Shown piece by piece: positions 1-6,601 of a stretch of 41,373 nt of DNA. Made by a program: the position numbers and the translations under genes. Below the pieces are notes generated by a model. That model was not told where the DNA came from. It ran no database searches and worked only from the letters and a program-made list of their open reading frames with translations. Location of the stretch: IMG/VR virus record IMGVR_UViG_3300028388_002027, positions 1 through 41,373 of that record, one strand, 5' to 3'. Source of the DNA: a virus. Numbering within the stretch: the first letter of the stretch is position 1; each line of letters opens with the position of its first letter.

Positions 1-99
1 CTGCGTACTCCAGCAACAGACATGCATCCTCAACAGCCTGGATCGGATCGGTATCGGATGGGATCTCCAACACATGAACCCCGTCTATCCGCGCTCTTG
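1..99. repeat. Terminal direct repeat, left copy
   Basis: Bases 1-99 are identical to the last 99 bases of the window. The repeat lies inside a small minus-strand gene whose two parts join into one uninterrupted frame when the ends are overlapped. This shows a circular assembly of a complete genome. A 99-base exact overlap equals a common assembler k-mer size, so I infer an assembly overlap rather than physical terminal repeats. Confidence 0.95.
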
Positions 100-115
100 C
101 TTGCTCAAATGCCAT
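1..115 (-). CDS. Small hypothetical protein, 5' part (split by contig ends)
   Basis: The ATG is at 115-113 and reading runs off the left edge. It continues without interruption from the right end (41373 down to 41183), giving a 68-residue protein that begins MAFEQARARI. It is acidic and helical-looking, with no motif I recognise. It overlaps the end of the upstream gene by 31 bases and lies in the lysis-proximal part of the late block. It is split only because the circular genome was opened here. Confidence 0.7.
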   Translation of the reverse strand, partial: MAFEQARARIDGVHVLEIPSDTDPIQAVEDACLLLEYA

Positions 116-495
116 GACAACTCACTTTCCATGCACCGCAGAATATCGACCTGCCCGCCATAGTGATCCGCGTCGCCTTGGTGACTACTCCACATCCCGT
201 GGTAAAGCCCGAGCGACGTTGCGTAGTGCAGGATCTGGTTGACCAACTCTGTGACATCCACGTTTGCCAAGAAGTCCTGCATCTGCTCGTAACTTGTGAC
301 TTGATCCAACTGGTCAAGCTGGCGAAGCACTGGCGGTAGACGCGGCTCAGGGTTGCGCTCCTGCCAGTCGGCAAATCGGCGGATCGTATGGCGCATACTG
401 TCTTCCGCCTCCTCGCGCCGCTCCACGACGTACTGCAGGATGAGGTGCAGTTCACGCAAGGAAGCAGTGTCAAGATAGGGCCGGTCATGTGTCAC
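85..495 (-). CDS. Hypothetical protein in the lysis region
   Basis: 136 residues starting with GTG at 495-493; an AGGAAG ribosome-binding site lies just upstream, inside the previous gene, which it overlaps by 11 bases. The sequence is hydrophilic and rich in Glu, Arg and Gln, and looks mostly helical. I see no signal peptide or membrane segment and do not recognise the family. Its place between the coiled-coil membrane proteins (485-1011) and the endolysin suggests an accessory lysis or late function, which is inference from position only. Confidence 0.7.
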   Translation of the reverse strand: MTHDRPYLDTASLRELHLILQYVVERREEAEDSMRHTIRRFADWQERNPEPRLPPVLRQLDQLDQVTSYEQMQDFLANVDVTELVNQILHYATSLGLYHGMWSSHQGDADHYGGQVDILRCMESELSWHLSKQERG

Positions 496-670
496 GCTCT
501 TCCTTCCATGCTGCCTCGACTTCTGTTGCCAGTCGCCTCATCTCGCCCGCGACCATCTGATTAACGAATGCACTCAGATAGTGGTGCTGCTTTAGATCCT
601 TGGCGATGTCGTGCTCTGCGCGAATAGCACGCTGCTCTAACGCCGCCAGGATCTGAGGGAAACAGCTCAC
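485..670 (-). CDS. Small hypothetical protein, possible lysis accessory
   Basis: 61 residues if translated from the GTG at 670-668, which overlaps the TGA of the upstream membrane protein as GTGA; I prefer this to a longer frame that starts inside the neighbour. The product is amphipathic and helical (VSCFPQILAALEQRAIRAEH at the start) and has one Cys near the N-terminus but no convincing lipobox. A spanin-like role is possible from position but not shown. Confidence 0.6.
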   Translation of the reverse strand: MSCFPQILAALEQRAIRAEHDIAKDLKQHHYLSAFVNQMVAGEMRRLATEVEAAWKEERDT

Positions 671-1011
671 CCCGATACCTTCTCGAACACGTACACTGCG
701 AAATACCCGATGACGGCCAGTAGCGTGCTCGTCACTATCCACAACAGCTTGCCCCGGTCCTTGTCCTCCTGGTCTGTGTGCGCCTTCAACGTATGCCCAA
801 TGTTGTCCATTACAGACCGCAGGCCGTCGACGCGCCGACCAACACCGTCGATCTTCTCATCAAGGCGGGAATGCGCTTCTTTCATGACCGCGTCAAAGCC
901 ATCCTGCCGTCCTTCCACTTTCGCAATTCGCGCCTCCTGGTCTAGCTGACGGCGCTCGATGTGATGAACGGTGTTCTTGATGTCCTTGATGTCATCATGA
1001 TGTTCAGGCAC
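667..1011 (-). CDS. Coiled-coil protein with C-terminal membrane anchor (XhlA-like)
   Basis: 114 residues from a GTG at 1011-1009 with a GGGAG ribosome-binding site five bases upstream. Residues 1-85 are highly charged and heptad-like, consistent with a coiled coil. Residues about 88-108 (LLWIVTSTLLAVIGYFAVYV) form one transmembrane helix. This arrangement matches small phage proteins of the XhlA/haemolysin type, which sit in the inner membrane and assist a holin. Genes of unknown function follow with a 4-base overlap; a separate three-helix holin lies at 40197. The family call is from architecture only. Confidence 0.6.
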   Translation of the reverse strand: MPEHHDDIKDIKNTVHHIERRQLDQEARIAKVEGRQDGFDAVMKEAHSRLDEKIDGVGRRVDGLRSVMDNIGHTLKAHTDQEDKDRGKLLWIVTSTLLAVIGYFAVYVFEKVSG

Positions 1012-1048
1012 AACTACTCCCTGACTGACGTAATAGCCCCCTGATAAT

Positions 1049-1432
1049 CTACGCGGCGTGCTGCAGAGTCCCGGTGATCAACTTGACCGCCTGGCCGATC
1101 GCAGCAATCGACGTCGTGTCAAGCTGGATGTCGCCTGTACCGGCGGCCACCGTCGATACCGTCAGCCCAGTGATCTTATCCACGTCGGCTGACGTCGTGA
1201 TCTTAGCTTCAGCCGCCGTGCCAACAGCCGTTGCGGTCTCTTCCAGGTCGGGGTCCATGTCGAACGTCAGGGTGTCGCCCGCCACCGTGCCCGAGGGGCT
1301 CGGCAGCGTGAACGTCACCAGTGTTTGCGCCAAACCGGCCGTACCAATCACGATCTTTGCGCCTGCGCCGATCTGGGCCAGAACAGCCTCCATACGAGCA
1401 GTCTTAACTGCCGCCACATAATTCACAGCCAT
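1049..1432 (-). CDS. Small putative virion protein
   Basis: 127 residues starting MAVNYVAAVKTARMEAVLAQ. It is rich in Ala, Thr, Gly and Val with alternating polar and hydrophobic residues, which looks like a beta-rich structural protein. It follows three fibre-like genes and precedes the membrane/lysis genes. A hairpin with a UUCG loop and T-rich 3' side separates it from the gene upstream. I do not recognise a named family; a fibre-associated or capsid-decoration role is inference from position. Confidence 0.65.
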   Translation of the reverse strand: MAVNYVAAVKTARMEAVLAQIGAGAKIVIGTAGLAQTLVTFTLPSPSGTVAGDTLTFDMDPDLEETATAVGTAAEAKITTSADVDKITGLTVSTVAAGTGDIQLDTTSIAAIGQAVKLITGTLQHAA

Positions 1433-1442
1433 CTCATTCTCC

Positions 1443-1475
1443 TCGAATTAAAGCCCCGGCCGAAGCCAGGGCCAT
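1443..1475 (-). terminator. Terminator-like hairpin between fibre genes
   Basis: On the minus strand GCCCTGGC, loop TTCG, GCCGGGGC forms an 8-bp stem with one G-U pair, followed by TTTAATT. It lies between the genes at 1489-2304 and 1049-1432. A similar hairpin follows the capsid gene near 4537-4556. The short T tract suggests partial termination or 3'-end protection. Confidence 0.55.
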
Positions 1476-1488
1476 GAACACATTTCAT

Positions 1489-2304
1489 TTAGTCCGCTGT
1501 CCACAGTGCAGGCACGTTAGGCGGCTCCCAGCCCGCGAGTGTCGTATGGCCTTGCAGGCACTCATACGTCACTCCTTCATAGGATCGCAGATCGCCCGGC
1601 ACTACTGTCTGCCCGGCAGCCCACTCGATCAACTCACCTGATCCATTGTCATCGCCTACGGGCGGCAGTCCGAACCGCAGGAACAGCGCGGCGGCATCTG
1701 CATCGGCCGGCAGTGTGCCTTGCTGCTCTTTGATCGATGCCCATAGGATTGCCCAATGCACGTCGGCTGCGGCTGGCTTCCCCTCATTCCATTCGGTTGC
1801 CCACTTGGTGCCGTCCAGAACGAAAGCGGCTGTCGTGTAGAGGTACTGAGTACAAGCGGCGTCTGCGTAAACACCGATAGCGCGAACCCCAGGCTCGAAC
1901 GACTGAGATTGCACTGACATCTCCGCCCGCCAGCCCCATTGACCCGGCGAGAATTCCTTATGGGTCAACACAATCGAGTCACCGATCATTGCGCCAAATG
2001 TGCCGCTTGCATCGGCCGGGTCTGTGTCGATCTTGTCTAGCGTGGTTGTCTCGTCACCACTGACCACGATGTTTGAATCCGCAAGCACGGTGGCGCGCAG
2101 AGACTCAAGATCGCTGATTGTGTTTTCGTTGTCGTTGACCCACCAATGCGATGCGTAATGGGTCGGAGTTTCTTCTTCATGCGCTGGCTGATCCCCGACA
2201 TATGGCGCAGACGGAATGCCGGGGCCATATCCTAGAGCCTCAAGCTCTGCCGCTACTGCATCACGGGATGCGGCCGGAGTAATTATTGCAACTGCTTTTG
2301 TCAT
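1489..2304 (-). CDS. Tail fibre-associated protein with C-terminal carbohydrate-binding module
   Basis: 271 residues. The N-terminal 220 residues are not recognised. The C-terminal about 45 residues contain WAAGQTVVPGDLRSYEGVTY, followed by GWEPPNVPALW; this is the aromatic pattern of chitin/carbohydrate-binding modules of the CBM5/12 type that are common at the ends of phage adhesins. The likely role is binding host-surface glycan. It lies directly after the leucine-rich-repeat fibre gene, two bases from its stop, so the two are probably cotranscribed parts of one receptor-binding assembly. Confidence 0.75.
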   Translation of the reverse strand: MTKAVAIITPAASRDAVAAELEALGYGPGIPSAPYVGDQPAHEEETPTHYASHWWVNDNENTISDLESLRATVLADSNIVVSGDETTTLDKIDTDPADASGTFGAMIGDSIVLTHKEFSPGQWGWRAEMSVQSQSFEPGVRAIGVYADAACTQYLYTTAAFVLDGTKWATEWNEGKPAAADVHWAILWASIKEQQGTLPADADAAALFLRFGLPPVGDDNGSGELIEWAAGQTVVPGDLRSYEGVTYECLQGHTTLAGWEPPNVPALWTAD

Positions 2305-2305
2305 T

Positions 2306-3685
2306 TTAGTTAGTCTCCACCGTCCAGCTTTTTGCCTGCAGCGATGCTTTCGCGGTTAATCCGGCCCCAGTAGCCGCAGCATTACCAGTCCCTCCGAGAT
2401 TTAAAGTTCCCGATGTGCTTCCAGCGTTATCGAAGGCGATAAGTAGTCCGTTCACAGCCGATTCAGAAAGCAAGTTGTTTTGTGCCTCAAATTCGCTGAT
2501 GGCACTGCTTACAGTACCGCCAGCCCAGCCGGTGAGTTCGTTGTTGTTGCAGTAGAACAGCTGCAACGCAGTGTTGCTGCTCAAGTCTGGAATACTTCCG
2601 GTTAGCTGGCCTCTGTCGCAGGAGAACCACTCCAACGCTGTATTGCTGCTCAGACCTGGAATACTTCCGGTTAGCTGGTTTCTGCCGCAGGAGAAATACT
2701 CCAACGCTGTATTGCTGCTCAAGTCTGGAATGCTTCCGGTGAGTTCGTTGTTGTTGCAGTAGAAATGCTGCAACGCAGTGTTGCTGCTCAAGTCTGGAAT
2801 ACTTCCGGTTAGCTGGTTGTTGTAGCAGTAGAAATACTGCAACGCAGTGTTGCTGCTAAGGTCTGGAATACTGCCGGTTAGCTGGTTGTTGTGGCAGTAG
2901 AAATACTGCAACGCAGTGTTGCTACTAAGGCTTGGAATGCTTCCAGTTAGCTTGTTGTCGTAGCAGTAGAACCGCAGCAACGCAGTGTTGCCAATCAAAT
3001 CTTCACTCCAAACTAAGGCGTGAGGAGAAGTTAGCGTTGTTGTTCCAAGGTCAAGGCTGGAATTGCTATTAGCGCCAAGCGTAATCGTAGTTGTGTCACC
3101 ATTTGCACCGACAATCAAAAGGTCGCTCGTTGACGCATCATTTAGCCATGCACGTAAATTTGCCAGCGTCGAATCGTTCGTGACGCTAATCATAAATTTC
3201 TGCGTGCCGTATGCGTTCGCAATGGCTGTCAACTGAGCCTCTGTAAGCCCTTCGTGGACTATGACATCAGTCGGCCAGTTCAGCGGTACGCGAACATTGA
3301 CCCCATCAAATTGCATGTCTGGCGTGTACTGCCAACCGTATGGCGTAGCAATTACCATGTCGCCAGTTGTCAGCGTATTGGTCGCCACCAGCGCATCATC
3401 AACGAAGTCGCTTTCGATAACCGACTGCCCGTCTATCGTATCTGCAAGCGGGCGGGCTGCATCGGACGGGGCGGTTGCGTCATTGTCATTACCGCTCTTA
3501 TCAAGCATGTGGCCAACAGTCTGACCAGCCGCCGTAACAGGCGTAGTCCCTGCGCGGTCCTGGAACAGCGTCGAGAAGTCTGACAGGTCATACCATGCGC
3601 CTTCTTCGCTTGCGGCAAATAAGTCGGCCGGGGTCCACACTCCGCCAGATGACGCCTGAGCGACAAAACCCAATTGGAAACGCAT
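2306..3685 (-). CDS. Tail fibre with seven 23-residue leucine-rich repeats
   Basis: 459 residues from the ATG at 3685-3683, which overlaps the upstream stop as TGATG; a longer frame from 3721 would overlap that gene and is not preferred. The N-terminal about 70 residues (GAWYDLSDFSTLFQDRAGTT and following) resemble virion proteins that carry a concanavalin-like region. A middle region follows. Then come seven repeats of 23 residues built on SSNTALQYFYCYNNQLTGSI, and a C-terminal cap. The repeats match the LTGSIP type of leucine-rich repeat. Predicted role: adhesin whose solenoid binds the host receptor. The 69-bp DNA repeats are nearly identical. Confidence 0.8.
   Translation of the reverse strand: MRFQLGFVAQASSGGVWTPADLFAASEEGAWYDLSDFSTLFQDRAGTTPVTAAGQTVGHMLDKSGNDNDATAPSDAARPLADTIDGQSVIESDFVDDALVATNTLTTGDMVIATPYGWQYTPDMQFDGVNVRVPLNWPTDVIVHEGLTEAQLTAIANAYGTQKFMISVTNDSTLANLRAWLNDASTSDLLIVGANGDTTTITLGANSNSSLDLGTTTLTSPHALVWSEDLIGNTALLRFYCYDNKLTGSIPSLSSNTALQYFYCHNNQLTGSIPDLSSNTALQYFYCYNNQLTGSIPDLSSNTALQHFYCNNNELTGSIPDLSSNTALEYFSCGRNQLTGSIPGLSSNTALEWFSCDRGQLTGSIPDLSSNTALQLFYCNNNELTGWAGGTVSSAISEFEAQNNLLSESAVNGLLIAFDNAGSTSGTLNLGGTGNAAATGAGLTAKASLQAKSWTVETN
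2515..2990 (-). repeat. 69-bp tandem repeats encoding leucine-rich repeats
   Basis: About seven in-frame 69-bp units share the core GTTGCTGCTCAAGTCTGGAA (plus-strand view) with few substitutions, concentrated at codons for the variable surface residues (YCYNN, YCHNN, SCGRN, SCDRG). This fits expansion and contraction by recombination while frame is kept. Confidence 0.85.
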
Positions 3686-4314
3686 CAGCTTACGGCCCCA
3701 ATTCCACCAACAGCAATCCACTCATCAGTGCCGCGCTTATACAGCGTGATACCCGCATACTGATCCGAAGCATCACCAGAGCCGGCAGACACGCCATTAA
3801 CCGTCACCCCGGTATCGCCTGCGATGGTGGTGGTGCCTGCCCCGTACTGCACGACATCGACCCTGGACCCTGTAGGAAACGCAACAGACGCATTTGTCGG
3901 GATGGTCAAGGTGTTGGCATTGGCGTTGTTCATTTCGACAATCTTCCCCTTGTCAGCCAACGCAAGCGTGTAGGCGGTTCCGGTCTGCGTGTTGATCGCA
4001 GTCACTTCACCCAGGGGTTCAAAGTTTGTGTCAGCATAGGCTTTCACGCTCTGCTGCGTCGGCACCTTGGTGGCAAGGTCGGAGGACATATCGTCCTCAT
4101 CGACAACCCAGCCGTTGCCAGATACGTCCGTATCGGCGTTGTAGGTAATGTCTGCAGTATCGGACAGGTCTGTTGACGCTACAGATCCGGCAAGATTGCC
4201 GACAGTGATTTTCTTGGATACGGGAGAGCCTGCCGGGTCGTCAACGATATACAAAACATCTGCAGCAGCAGCAGACGTTAACGCGGTGAGATCAGTTGTC
4301 TTAGTATCTGCCAC
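3685..4314 (-). CDS. Phage tail fibre / appendage protein
   Basis: 209 residues starting MADTKTTDLTALTSAAAADV, an opening I know from N-terminal regions of phage fibres, with a C-terminal beta-rich half (TLTIPTNASVAFPTGSRVDV) and a short tip. It probably forms a trimeric stalk. It is the second gene after the capsid and overlaps the leucine-rich-repeat fibre by one base. The exact attachment point in the particle is not evident. Confidence 0.7.
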   Translation of the reverse strand: MADTKTTDLTALTSAAAADVLYIVDDPAGSPVSKKITVGNLAGSVASTDLSDTADITYNADTDVSGNGWVVDEDDMSSDLATKVPTQQSVKAYADTNFEPLGEVTAINTQTGTAYTLALADKGKIVEMNNANANTLTIPTNASVAFPTGSRVDVVQYGAGTTTIAGDTGVTVNGVSAGSGDASDQYAGITLYKRGTDEWIAVGGIGAVS

Positions 4315-4317
4315 TGG

Positions 4318-4518
4318 TCACTCCAAAATCATTTTGTCGCCGGATTCCAAAAGGAAAAAGTCACCTGTCACTAACAGCAAAAGATCCCCATCATCGTATG
4401 GCTTTTGGCTTGCCATACTTGCGAAGGGTTGCAGAAGACCCAAGCGATCGCCGTTGAATACGTCAGAAGAATCACCTATCAGCGCAAGCCGTAAGGGATT
4501 ATTGCGATGTGTCGCCAT
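4318..4518 (-). CDS. Small hypothetical protein after the capsid gene
   Basis: 66 residues beginning MATHRNNPLRLALIGDSSDV, with a C-terminal part rich in Leu, Asp and Phe. It lies between the capsid gene and the fibre genes, four bases from the next start. No motif is recognised. Position could suit a head-decoration or fibre-linker protein, but this is a guess. Confidence 0.6.
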   Translation of the reverse strand: MATHRNNPLRLALIGDSSDVFNGDRLGLLQPFASMASQKPYDDGDLLLLVTGDFFLLESGDKMILE

Positions 4519-4532
4519 GATCGACCCTTTGC

Positions 4533-4558
4533 TAAAGCCCCGGCCGGAGCCGGGGCCG
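4533..4558 (-). terminator. Hairpin after the capsid gene
   Basis: On the minus strand GCCCCGG and CCGGGGC pair around a short GC-rich loop and are followed by TTTAGC, 16 bases after the capsid stop. The T run is short, so I read it as a partial terminator or mRNA-stabilising hairpin that sets capsid expression above the downstream fibre genes. It shares sequence with the hairpin at 1443-1475. Confidence 0.55.
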
Positions 4559-4573
4559 TCAGCTCAGACCCTG

Positions 4574-5944
4574 TTAGGCGCCCGCGTTCTTGTAACCGCC
4601 GCGCCAGTCGTTGGCGGCAACGCCGTAGTCCATGCGGACTTTCCAGCGCACTTCGTCGGTCATGAACTGAACCTCCTCTTCAAGGTACGGAGTCTGGTTG
4701 CCCTCGAGGAAGTGGACTTCCATGAGCGGGGCGTCCATCGGAGACGCAACCAAATACCAGGCGGTCGCCGAGACGGCGTCGAGGTACGGATCAGAGACAA
4801 CTTCCATGGCGCCGCGGAGCGGGTTCACGGAGCGGGTGTTGCCGGTGTCATCCGGATCGTACTCTGAAGCCATCAAGACGCGGGCGGTGTCTTCCAGCGC
4901 CACCGGCACCAGGAAGGTGCTCGGGAAGATGTTCAGGTAGTCGTGGCCTGACGGGTCTTGCTGAGTGCGCATCGCGACGCGACCGGCGCCGACCGTAGCT
5001 ACGCTGATAGCGCCTCCGGATGCGGCCAGGTTGCCGTGGTTGACATTGTCGAACAGCTGGTTGGTGTCCGACATGGTCGGGCCGTTGTTGGACACTCCGG
5101 AAGTCAGCGCGGTGTACACGTCTTTGTTGACGGTACGGGCGGCTGCGCGGCCGAGCAGGCTAGCCATCCGGCTGAAGCCCTGCAGATCATCGTTGATGAT
5201 CATCTTGCGGGACAGACCGATGTACTTACCCTTGGTGACCGCGGTGAGCTGCTCGCGCTCTTCCGAGATCGCGCCCTCGGTGTAGGGGTCGTTTTCAGCG
5301 ATGGTATCCAGGCTGTTGAACGAACCCATGCGGATCAGGTTGGCGGTCTTGAAGTCGGGCACCGAGCCGGTAGCACACCAGCGGTTCCAGGTGCTCGGGA
5401 ACGCGTCGTAGGCTGCCTGCAGCGACTTGTTGGCGGCGTCCACCAGGAGCAGCGGGAAGTCCGCGGTGGTCTTGGCGGCGAGCACCTTGCCGGCGATCTC
5501 ACTGCGGGTCAAGCCACGGGTGTCGAGACCGGCACGGGCCAGCGACTCGGCGGCGATCTCCGACAGCGAGTTGCCGCGGTACGGGTTCTGGCGGTCGTCT
5601 TGGCCGACCCCCATGCGGTGCGCCAGCGCAGCGGTAGCGCCTTCGCGCCACTTGTCGGTTGCGTCGATCTCGATCGAGGCGTGACTGGCCGCCGGGCCGA
5701 CTTCATCATCTTCCGGAAGACCAGCGATCTTGTTGAAAACGTCTTCTTTGCTCATCGTCGGGTTGGCGATTGCCTCGTCGAAGATGGCTTTCTGGGCATC
5801 CGTCTTGGCAATGCCACGCAAGATGCGGAGTTCTTGATTGCGGGCGGCGATCTCTGCTTTCACCTTCTTCTCGGCAGCAGCTTCGATCTCGACCACGTTG
5901 AGTTTCGACTGCTCGGTGACAGTCGCCTTGGTATCGTCGGCCAT
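4574..5944 (-). CDS. Internal in-frame start: scaffold - major capsid protein without protease
   Basis: Inside the fusion gene, Met220 (ATG at 5944-5942, MADDTKATVTEQSK) is preceded by GAGGAG with a 6-base spacer, at the boundary between protease and scaffold domains. Translation from here would give 456 residues: a charged helical segment, then capsid. This parallels lambda C/Nu3, where an internal start makes scaffold from within the protease gene, and would allow hundreds of capsid subunits per few proteases. What I see is the ribosome-binding site, ATG and domain border; use of the start is inferred. Confidence 0.6.
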   Translation of the reverse strand: MADDTKATVTEQSKLNVVEIEAAAEKKVKAEIAARNQELRILRGIAKTDAQKAIFDEAIANPTMSKEDVFNKIAGLPEDDEVGPAASHASIEIDATDKWREGATAALAHRMGVGQDDRQNPYRGNSLSEIAAESLARAGLDTRGLTRSEIAGKVLAAKTTADFPLLLVDAANKSLQAAYDAFPSTWNRWCATGSVPDFKTANLIRMGSFNSLDTIAENDPYTEGAISEEREQLTAVTKGKYIGLSRKMIINDDLQGFSRMASLLGRAAARTVNKDVYTALTSGVSNNGPTMSDTNQLFDNVNHGNLAASGGAISVATVGAGRVAMRTQQDPSGHDYLNIFPSTFLVPVALEDTARVLMASEYDPDDTGNTRSVNPLRGAMEVVSDPYLDAVSATAWYLVASPMDAPLMEVHFLEGNQTPYLEEEVQFMTDEVRWKVRMDYGVAANDWRGGYKNAGA

Positions 5945-6601
5945 CTTGGGCTCCTCTGTTGGGGCGGCGACTGTACTGGCCGCCGTAGGTTTTGCAGCCT
6001 CTTTCGGCTGCGTGAATCGGTTGTCTTGGTACATCGCTGCGACCTGCAGCGCGTCGGTGACATTGTCGACTAAGCCGGCCTCGAGGGCCTGGCTCGCGCC
6101 AAACCAGTGGTCGTCGCCGTCGGTCAGCAGCGCCATGGCATCGTCGTGCGTCATGCCCTTACGAGTGTAGGCGGTCGCCATGCTCTCGGCCCAGCCGTCG
6201 AGCTGGTCAGCCACGTCACGCATGTGTTTTGCGTTGCCGACTGCGCCCGCCCAGGGGGCGTGGATCATCAGCCGGGCGTTCTCGGCGATACCAACATAGT
6301 CGCCGGCCATAGCGATCAGCGATGCAATGCTGGCTGCAATACCGTCGATCTCGACGTTGACCGTCGCCGGGTGCCGGCGCAGCGCGTTGTAGATCGCCAG
6401 ACCATCGCTGACCGACCCACCGTAACTGTTGACGCGCGCCGTAATGACCTCGGCGTCGACTTCCTGCAGCGCCTGGACAAACTCCGTGGCCTCTACCGAG
6501 TCGCCAAAGATGTTCTCGCCGATGTCTCCATAGATGAAGACCTCGGTCTCGGCGTTGCCTTTCGCTTCAATCCTGAAGCAGGAATGTCCGATCTTGTGCA
6601 T
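4574..6601 (-). CDS. ClpP-type prohead protease - scaffold - major capsid protein fusion
   Basis: 675 residues from the ATG at 6601, with GGAG seven bases upstream; it overlaps the portal gene by 35 bases. Residues 1-190 are a ClpP-family (S14) prohead protease: VNSYGGSVSDG oxyanion-loop region, nucleophile Ser91 in GIAASIAS and His114 in LMIHAPWAG. Residues 195-300 are charged and helical, like a delta/scaffold domain. From about 305 to the end is a capsid fold (DFPLLLVDAANKSLQAAYDA, then SRKMIINDDLQGFSRMASLL). The protein should build the HK97-type shell, with the protease removing scaffold. Protease-capsid fusions are known in some phages. A strong internal start at residue 220 is listed separately. 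Confidence 0.88.
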   Translation of the reverse strand: MHKIGHSCFRIEAKGNAETEVFIYGDIGENIFGDSVEATEFVQALQEVDAEVITARVNSYGGSVSDGLAIYNALRRHPATVNVEIDGIAASIASLIAMAGDYVGIAENARLMIHAPWAGAVGNAKHMRDVADQLDGWAESMATAYTRKGMTHDDAMALLTDGDDHWFGASQALEAGLVDNVTDALQVAAMYQDNRFTQPKEAAKPTAASTVAAPTEEPKMADDTKATVTEQSKLNVVEIEAAAEKKVKAEIAARNQELRILRGIAKTDAQKAIFDEAIANPTMSKEDVFNKIAGLPEDDEVGPAASHASIEIDATDKWREGATAALAHRMGVGQDDRQNPYRGNSLSEIAAESLARAGLDTRGLTRSEIAGKVLAAKTTADFPLLLVDAANKSLQAAYDAFPSTWNRWCATGSVPDFKTANLIRMGSFNSLDTIAENDPYTEGAISEEREQLTAVTKGKYIGLSRKMIINDDLQGFSRMASLLGRAAARTVNKDVYTALTSGVSNNGPTMSDTNQLFDNVNHGNLAASGGAISVATVGAGRVAMRTQQDPSGHDYLNIFPSTFLVPVALEDTARVLMASEYDPDDTGNTRSVNPLRGAMEVVSDPYLDAVSATAWYLVASPMDAPLMEVHFLEGNQTPYLEEEVQFMTDEVRWKVRMDYGVAANDWRGGYKNAGA
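5951..5955 (-). promoter_or_regulatory. Internal ribosome-binding site for scaffold-capsid form
   Basis: The plus-strand CTCCT reads AGGAG on the minus strand, six bases before the in-frame ATG of residue 220. Confidence 0.55.

Noticed and set aside
1-99. Physical terminal redundancy of the virion DNA
   Set aside because: The 99-base exact length and its position within an ordinary gene point to an assembler overlap; lambda-type gpA terminase rather suggests cos or headful ends elsewhere, probably near the terminase genes.
3685-3721. Longer start for the leucine-rich-repeat fibre (MDCCWWNWG...)
   Set aside because: It lies inside the previous gene; the ATG at 3685 overlaps that gene's stop in the usual coupled form and gives a typical fibre N-terminus.
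4958-6073. 371-codon plus-strand frame opposite the protease-capsid gene
   Set aside because: Shadow of a well-supported gene; high-GC codon bias opens antisense frames.
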